Shown piece after piece: positions 57,919 to 64,000 of a stretch of DNA of 64,000 nt. The translations under genes and the position numbers were made by a program. The notes beneath the pieces are model-generated. The model was not told the DNA's origin, searched no databases, and saw only the letters and a list, made by a program, of their open reading frames with translations. Positions within the stretch are counted from its first letter, which is position 1; every line of letters begins with the position of its first letter. Source of the stretch: Cryptomeria japonica (lineage: Eukaryota > Streptophyta > Pinopsida > Cupressales > Cupressaceae); NCBI RefSeq assembly GCF_030272615.1, contig NW_026728914.1, positions 166,001-230,000 of the forward strand. Reading direction: 5' to 3'.

Positions 57919-57923
57919 ACTGG
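57919..57923. repeat. Target site duplication ACTGG, right
   Basis: Identical to 50113-50117. Removing the element and one copy of ACTGG rejoins the LINE codons ...EEIYW and KQRARIYW. Confidence 0.9.
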
Positions 57924-58395
57924 AAACAAAGAGCTCGTATTTATTGGCTTCAAGCAAGGGATAAGAACACTACTTTCTTCTTCAACTCAGTGAAAGAAAG
58001 AAGACATGGAAATTCCATTCCTATTGTGGTCAATGATAGAGGGGAGCAGTTTTTATCCTTGCAGGAGATCTGTAGGGAGTCTTTATAGTATTTCCGCTCC
58101 CTATTCAGTGAGGATTCTCAGGGGGAATCGGTGGAGGAGAATTAGGTTCTCACTTGCATTCCTTCTCTAGTTACTAGGGAGATGAATGAGTAGCTTATGG
58201 GTTCTATTTTGCTGGAACAACTCGAGAGGATTGTTTTTCACATGAGGAAGGGAAAAGCTCCTAGACCGGATGGGTTCTCGATTGAATTCTTTAAATATTT
58301 CTAGAATATTATCAAATTGGATCTATTGGAAGTAGTCCAAGAGTCCCAAAGGAATAAGCAGATGCTTTAGGCTTTGAATGTGACTTTCATTGCTT
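57924..58395 (+). pseudogene. LINE ORF2, reverse transcriptase part, truncated
   Basis: Continues ORF2 across the LTR element: KQRARIYWLQARDKNTTFFF, ERRHGNSIPIVVNDRGEQF, then HMRKGKAPRPDGFSIEFFKY (early RT motif, usually K.PGPDG; here Arg for Gly) and DLLEVVQESQRNKQML.ALNV up to TFIAL. Three or four stops interrupt it. The RT palm (YADD-type motif) and everything after are absent; sequence beyond 58395 is unrelated, so the LINE is broken here. Confidence 0.8.
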
Positions 58396-59066
58396 TAGTC
58401 TTTTGAAGATTTTTGTTTGTAGGATGAAGCTTCGTTGCCACATTTGAAGTCGTAGAAAGATCACAATCAAACAAGGATGATTTTATGTTGAAGGTTCTTA
58501 TAATGGAAGTTTGTTGCCACCAGTCTAAGTGTGCAATTTGAAGACAACCATAGGTGTTGAAGCATGAAGCCAACGCATCAAATGAAAGTGAAAAGGTAAT
58601 CTCGATCTTCAAAAGAGGATATCAAAGTCAAAGGGATTCACAGTCCAACAATAGAAGGAATCAAGGTTTTAAATAACCTCATGTCTGAGAAGATCTAGCC
58701 AGCGCAGTAAAGTTTGAAACCACCATGGTGAAGCCCTCAATTTGTGCGGTAGCCCAATCATGGTCTTTGAAGAGGCCACAATGTTTTTTGTCAAAAAAAG
58801 GAGAGAAGTCTTCTACAAGAGGAGAGAAGATCACAAGTTTTGTGAAAGTTGGAGAAATCATTTTAAGCCACTGATATGCAATTGTGTGAGGAAGTTCCGA
58901 TTCAAGTCTTAGAAAAAGCTTGACGGAGTTAAAAGTCAAGAATTTGCACTCTAAGCAGAGATCACAACATGATGGATCATGGTAGGAGTTGAGCTTGTTG
59001 AACCCATATGAAGATACAATTGTTCTTTGCGTTAAATCGATTACTGGTTGAAATTAAGGGGCAGAA
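58396..59066. other. Unassigned sequence between LINE and LTR-like segment
   Basis: Moderately complex sequence. A minus-strand frame (58679-58939) is not recognised. It may be the 3-prime internal remnant of the LTR element whose polypurine-like run lies at its right end. Confidence 0.4.
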
Positions 59067-59640
59067 TATTGACATGTTAATTTCCCCACATGCAGGTGAT
59101 CAATTGTAGTTTGAACTGCAATTCATTGCATGAGATAAAAATAGAATATTGGTAACTCTTCCACTTGCATGAGAAGAACTCTAGTTTGCAAGAGCTAAAA
59201 TAAGAGCTCTAAAAATAAAATTTACATCCAGATTTTAAATGAATGTTTGATTTTTTATTTTTAGTTGGCATTCATGTGCCAAAGACCTCTATATAAAAAG
59301 GTAGATTGTAATGAATTCTTTGTCTGTGATCATTTTGATCCTTGATCATGTGATCAAGAAGTGTTATGTATTTAGTTTTGAATGAAAATAAAGTTTTATC
59401 TGCTTTTTGAAGCAATTTTGTGTTTATTGCTATGTAGCAATTTGTGTCTATTCTTTATATTCTTTACACCACAGCCATCTCCCCATTTCTTTTGCTTTAC
59501 TTTGAGAAAATTCAATGTATAGGTCGTGTATGAGAATTCCAGATATAGATTCTTCAATCTAGGCCTTCTTACAAAGATCTTCAACCTGAAACCACGTATA
59601 TATCAAATATTCAGTGCTTTTTCAATTGAAAACACCCAAA
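59053..59640 (+). mobile_element. LTR-like segment with PPT, TATA and poly(A) signals
   Basis: A polypurine-like run (attaaggggcagaa, 59053-59066) is followed by an AT-rich segment with ctctatataaaaagg (59288-59304) as a TATA box and gaaaataaag (59384-59393) as a poly(A) signal, spaced as in plant LTRs. It would start near 59067-59071 (tattgacatg) and end near 59630. No second copy is in the window and the ends are approximate, so it may be a solo or truncated LTR. Confidence 0.45.
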
Positions 59641-59679
59641 GCATAAACCAAAAGTTCTTAAACTCAAATATTCAAACTC

Positions 59680-59841
59680 GTCAATGGGCCCTTGGTCTAC
59701 TGGTGAAGTTGAATGGTTCCAAATGAGCCCAGTAGGGATCAAGTCTTGCTGAGTGCAAGGCTCTGACATCATAAGGGATGAGGTCGAGATCGTGCCGGAC
59801 GAATTTCGTGCTCGCAGGTCTGGACCTCCATCAAAAAAATG
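59680..59841 (+). mobile_element. tRNA-derived SINE-like element (about 162 bp)
   Basis: It has an RNA polymerase III A box TGGTCTACTGG (59693-59703) and a B-box-like GGATCAAGTCT (59736-59746; one mismatch to GGTTCAAGTCY), spaced as in tRNA-derived SINEs. The body ends in a short A run (59833-59839). Flanking direct repeats ttcaaactc (59671-59679) and ttcaaaccc (59842-59850) differ by one base and look like target duplications. It lies at the distal end of the TIR-NB-ARC pseudogene. The family is not recognised. Confidence 0.6.
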
Positions 59842-61330
59842 TTCAAACCCACTGCTTTCTCTATAAATGTGATTTCTTTGTTCAGAATCATTGACAGCCA
59901 CTCGGTAACTTTGTGGGGAGAATAATATGGTGCAATATTCGAGACACAAGTCGTCAAAAGCTTTGCACAGCACAGCCCACTAGTCATCCAAACCATAACC
60001 GCATCGGTCTACCCAGCCTTCTATCTCAGCAGCCCACTTTGACAAATGCGGACCATATTTACTGAAGAGATGGCCGCCAAAAGCTTTTAAAGCTAATGGA
60101 TGAAATATTCCATGAGCTCTTTGAACAAACATCTGTCTGCACAACACTTGACAGCAAAAGCTTGTCCTCTGCCTCCAAAGTTGACTGCTTATCTATCTTG
60201 AAATGCTTTTGGAGAACATCTACACTCCGAGAGAACAAAACAATGCAGCTGTTTTCTTCCAACTGTGCTTTAAGATAATACGCCACTTCGTCTATACATT
60301 CTTCTGTGATATTGTCGAGCAACAACAATATCCTTTTGCCCTCCACTCTTTTATATAACCCAATTTGTGGCTGTAAGTTATATTAGAAAATGCGGAATAC
60401 TTCAACATCTTATTAGAAAATTCAGAATCCTTAAAAATATTCTTATGAAAAGGAAGAACATCCTGTAAAAACAATTAAAAAATGTGAAATTGGTCACTTG
60501 ATCTTGGTCTGTCAGTTCTTGGAGATACGACTAAGGGCAGCATGTGAGATCTTGCAGGGCAACTTTAATTCTTTCAAATGAATTGCCTCTAGAAAAATCT
60601 AGATGGCATACTTTGCCTTCAAAATCCCTTAATTTGAAGTAAAAACAAGCCTTGCCAAGTGTAGTTTTCCCTTGGCCCGGTATTCCATTCAATCCTGCAA
60701 TGTGGATTCCCCTTTTGTCGGAATGAACAGTGTTGAAGAAATCTCAACCTCCTGCTACCGATAAATATAATAAATACATTAACCTCTGAATATATGCGTC
60801 ATAAAACAAACCAAGGTAGTGAGGTGTTTCTACCTCGCACATTCGTGCTTGTCCTTGCATACAAGGGACATGATAAGTTGGTGAGGGTGTTGGAAGTAAA
60901 TGCCAGATTTCTTTCACAATGTCATCTCTCAACTTCACCACTTTATCACCTTCAATGAATTCCAACCCTTTAATTCGCCGTATTGCACTCAAAGATTGGT
61001 GCCGTTCGGCTCGCTTTTCGTCGGATTTCTCCAACTGTTTCCACTTTTACTCGTCTGGTGTAATGTTCTTAAGAGCATCCGGTGAAATCTGGAAGAACAA
61101 GGGTAAAATTTTGAGGTTGGGATTTTGGCATGTATTTCTCGCTTCAACGAAAGCAGAGAGTTCGAGTTCGAGCATTGGCCACTTTGATTCGAGGAAAATG
61201 AAAAAAGAAAAATTTGTATCAAATAAACAACATCTTATCCAACCTTGCATATGGATAGGCACCTTTAATTTAGAGGAAGCATTTCTTCATAATAGTTGCT
61301 CAACTCTAGATAAATTGGATAATGAGGTGA
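59842..61330 (-). pseudogene. TIR-NB-ARC disease-resistance gene relic
   Basis: TNL proteins are intracellular immune receptors. On the minus strand, in order: end of a TIR domain (PMLELELSAFVEARNTCQNP, NLKILPLFFQISPDALKNIT; about 61200-61047); a linker (HQSLSAIRRIKGLEFIEGDK, LRDDIVKEIWHLLPTPSPTY; 61034-60840); the P-loop GIPGQGKTTLGKA (about 60700-60660) with FEGKVCHLDFSRGNSFERIK; the kinase-2 region GKRILLLLDNITEECIDEV (from 60343) and SCIVLFSRSVDVLQKHFKID; and a winged-helix-like piece (SPHKVTEWLSMILNKEITFI; about 59920-59860). No LRR follows, and a SINE sits at the distal end. Stops or frameshifts occur near 61046, 60743, 60540, 60100 and 59990, and about 130 unmatched bases lie at 60370-60495. 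A decayed gene, not a functional receptor. Confidence 0.8.
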
Positions 61331-61769
61331 TTCTTGACACCCATTCATAGATTGTGTCACCTAAAATATCAAGGTTCTGACAAACTTCTTACAAAAGTAC
61401 TATGTTTGGGACACTCAACAATGATTTGAAGATCAAGATATTCTTTATAAAGGAGTTAAAGCTTTTTTTTTAATTTTTTTTTTAGCAATTCATGTTGTAG
61501 TAGTCATGAAATGGGAAATATTTGTGTTGTTGTCTTTCTCTCTCTTAAGTGGAATACACACTTAATTGATGATGGATGTATCCCCACCAATTTTAAAAAT
61601 TAAGGAGGGTAGACAACTTTTATCTAAGCTTCCAAACATTCTTCAAGCTTTTGTTCAAGATTATAAATCTTTACTATTCAAAAATATACTCTATCTTCTA
61701 ACATTTCTATACAACAATGCTTAAAGGCGGTGCCTTGTCAAGTTTCCACTTCTTAGCATAGTTTTTGTG
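61331..61769. other. Unassigned DNA upstream of the TNL relic
   Basis: No gene recognised. The TIR N-terminus should lie in or before this stretch but cannot be read. Confidence 0.5.
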
Positions 61770-61975
61770 ATCAACTTCTCACGAAGGTTGATTGATGCTA
61801 GGTCAAGTGACCCTCTCAAGGATGGATTTCTATGTGAGTTCATAGAAAAAAAATTTGTTGGAGAAGTACTTCACAAGATCTACCTGGAAGCCTTTCATGG
61901 GAATTTGTTAGGAAATATAATTAACAAGGGCTATATTTAGTTTATACCCAAAGCTAGAGACTCGAGAAAAATCTA
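61770..61975 (+). pseudogene. Second LINE, reverse transcriptase fragment
   Basis: One frame, with some stops, reads ARSSDPLKDGFLCEFIEKKF and then EVLHKIYLEAFHGNLLGNII and NKGYI.FIPKARDSRKIYK, the early RT block of plant LINEs (DGF.CEF ... N.G.I.FIPK). It differs from the RT piece at 58220-58390, so it is a separate copy and probably a different subfamily. Nothing of ORF1 or the endonuclease is seen. Confidence 0.65.
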
Positions 61976-63045
61976 TAAGTGCTATGGTGGATGGTGTTCC
62001 CTAGGGCTTTGGTTCTCCTTGTTGTGGTTGCTCTTACTTTCAATTTGCAAGCCTGTCTTTCAGTTCTCCTTTTCTATTGGTTTTGGATTGTGAAAGTGTC
62101 TCTAGTTGTGCTTGTTTGAGTGTCCCTATGGAGGTGGGCCTTGAAGTTTTGATTTTCATTAAAGATTCTTCTAATGGTGGGATTTTGTGGGTTGTTATGG
62201 TTGTTCTTTGTGATGGCAACATCTTTTTTGGCGGTAGCTTTCTTTGTGCTATCAACGGTGGACTTTAGATGGATGTTGAGGGTTGGTTATCCTATGGGTG
62301 CCTAATCAGAGAGCTCTCTATTTCTTGTGTACCTACTATAGTACTAGATTCTTATTGGTTTAGAAGATTGTTGCCATTATGGAGGACTTATATTTTTACC
62401 CTATTCTTCCTTTGTCACTCTCTGTGCCTTTTTGGTTTGTTTTCTAAGGATCTTTCAGGTAAGGGTGGTCAAACTGAGAAAATATTTTGGGGTGCCTTTC
62501 AAAACCCAAAGGTTGTGTGGATATCTTTTGCAAGTTTTAACAAAGATCTTTCTACATATGGTTGATGTATAGAGGAGATCAGGTGTGGACTAGTTGTGGT
62601 GGTCCAGGTTATGGTGTCTATAGTGGTTTTCTTTTAGATGGGGGTGGGATTTCTAGACTTATCCCTTTCTATGTATAGTTTTGTTTGTAGTGGTTAATCA
62701 GGTAAAAGGTTTTGAGATTCCTGTCAAAACTCGATGTTTGTTCCCCTCGCCCTTGAATTATTTGTGCATATGCAAGGGGTTTTCTTTAGTAGATGGTTTG
62801 GGCTTCTCCTAAACCCCTATGTTGTGATTAGGTGATTTTTCTTGTTTGGGATCTCTTTTCCACTAGTTGATGCTCCAGCCAAAAGTATTCTCTTCAAAAA
62901 AGGGGTCACCTTTTTTGGTTTCTATGTTCATGGTGATCTCACTACTTGTTAGTTTCATCTTGTGTGCCTTTTTGGTGGTTATGCATTAGTAATGGGCATA
63001 TCCTGTCTTTTATCTAATAAAAAAATTTACACATAAAACAAGATT
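61976..63045 (+). mobile_element. Probable 3-prime region of the second LINE
   Basis: T- and G-rich sequence with no clear domain, ending in ...cctgtcttttatctaataaaaaaatttac (63001-63030), a poly(A)-like end of the kind seen in plant LINEs. Open frames at 62077-62268 and 62269-62565 have biased composition and are not recognised. The 5-prime link to 61975 is by position only. Confidence 0.4.
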
Positions 63046-63806
63046 TGTATGGACAAACCCTTGCGAGAGAAAAAACTCCGCCAAGAAGAGAGGAGAAGCT
63101 TGTATTAACAACAATAAAAGTGCTTACAATACAGTAACTTACATTCTCCTCTTTCCCTCCACCATAGAAAAACCTATGTACATGCGAACAACCTCCTTAT
63201 ACCTACCATTTAGCCTTGATTCTTGTAGAGAAAACTACATTCAATTGTTCCCAATTGTTATACATAATTATACACCCAAAAAGTTGTATTTATAGAATGA
63301 CAAGAGCTCCAAACAATAAAGGTTCCCAATGAATCATATCCATTCCTCATGACCGCAACCCTTGGAATGCCTCCACAGAACTCAGAAAGGCATCGATTGA
63401 GTTTCCAATACCTTCCCTCCAACATGGAAACCTAGGTATACTTGTAAGGTAAAGATTACATTAAATGTATTAAATGATTGAAAACCAAGAGACACTTGTT
63501 GCCTCTTTCCATACTCCAACTTGGAGAATGCCATAGGTTAGTCTTTTTCCACTTTCTAAAGTCATTAGATACCTTATTCTACACATAGAAAAGTGGGGAA
63601 AAAATATTAAAAAATATTTTCACAACCCACTTTTATCGTTGCTAATGTAACACATCACCTCTTATGAATGTATTACAAATAATGTTGAGAATTAAATATC
63701 ATAAATTATTTTCTTAATGTACATCCTAAGTGCCTTAGGATACTTTCCAAGGATATTTGAATCATGTCATAGCATTTACAAGGTATATTGCACCTTAATC
63801 CTAACA
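63046..63806 (-). mobile_element. Copia-type 3-prime LTR (761 bp)
   Basis: On the minus strand it starts TGTTAGGATTAAGGTGC at 63806, right after a polypurine tract, and ends ...GGGTTTGTCCATACA at 63046. The boundary at 63046 is inferred from the CA end and the change to LINE-like sequence. Target duplications cannot be checked because the other end is outside the window. Confidence 0.65.
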
Positions 63807-63819
63807 TTCTCCCACTTGA
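63807..63819 (-). promoter_or_regulatory. Polypurine tract
   Basis: Minus strand TCAAGTGGGAGAA directly before the LTR start TGTTAGGATTAAG, the usual arrangement in plant copia elements. Confidence 0.75.
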
Positions 63820-64000
63820 CATCACACATTGTAAATACACCCATAGAAATCACAAACAAGGGAAAACTATCCCTTAGCCACCTATGTACTATCTAAATGT
63901 TCACCATGGTCATATGCTCCAACAAGACACCTATAAAAGCAACCATCACAACCACCATCAAGCAACAAACTCCTCACATCCTCCAACATGCCACATATGG
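63820..64000 (-). mobile_element. 3-prime end of a copia-type internal region, cut by window end
   Basis: The start (on the plus strand) of the internal region of the element whose LTR is at 63046-63806. Too short to show coding content. Confidence 0.45.

Overview
The window is nuclear DNA of a seed plant, and everything legible in it is transposable-element or relic-gene sequence. There are GT-AG introns, plant-type retroelement gag genes, RPA-carrying Helitrons, a plant LINE, a tRNA-type SINE and a broken TIR-NB-ARC resistance gene. The wording of the resistance gene and the dense, decayed, nested repeats suggest a gymnosperm (possibly a conifer), but that is inference. I found no intact, clearly functional host gene and no rRNA or tRNA gene.

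Layout. 1-8846: a rearranged Ty1-copia-type element embedded in a degenerate GA/TC microsatellite block, with two direct copies of '3-prime internal end + LTR' around a broken gag. 8847-10662: AT-rich DNA with one orphan exon-like segment. From 10663 upward to about 29.2 kb lies Helitron 1 on the minus strand: a hairpin + CTAG terminus, a RepHel gene and, upstream of it, a spliced RPA1-like gene. Its helicase is split by an 8.4-kb Ty3/gypsy derivative (14286-22723) with an exceptionally long LTR (about 5.4 kb). 29.2-35.7 kb: a complex array of related units in both orientations, microsatellites and a perfect 34-bp palindrome. 35.7-39.1 kb: AT-rich DNA, and a TC-rich block interrupted by a 952-bp element with 16-bp terminal inverted repeats. 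39.1-45.9 kb: Helitron 2, same strand and gene order (RPA1, then RepHel), with a short intron in Rep that Helitron 1 lacks.

46.3-58.4 kb: a LINE (ORF1 with DUF4283 and zinc knuckle; ORF2 with endonuclease and RT) interrupted twice: by a solo-LTR-like insert in ORF1, and by a 7.8-kb LTR retrotransposon in ORF2 with a perfect 5-bp target duplication (ACTGG). That retrotransposon encodes gag and protease plus a proline-rich extension but no RT, RNase H or integrase. 59.1-61.3 kb: an LTR-like segment, a SINE with target duplications, and the TIR-NB-ARC pseudogene (minus strand). 61.8-63.0 kb: a second LINE remnant. 63046-64000: a copia-type LTR and the start of its internal region, running off the window.

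How it works together: the Helitron genes would supply a HUH nuclease-helicase and an ssDNA-binding protein for rolling-circle transposition, but both RepHel copies are broken and both Walker A motifs carry a Gly-to-Arg change. The 7.8-kb LTR element and the 5.4-kb-LTR element lack most of pol and would need partner elements to move. The most unusual items are the gag-protease-only element, the very long LTR with a tiny internal region, the shared Walker A change and the intron difference between the Helitrons. All similarity statements are by eye; no search was run.
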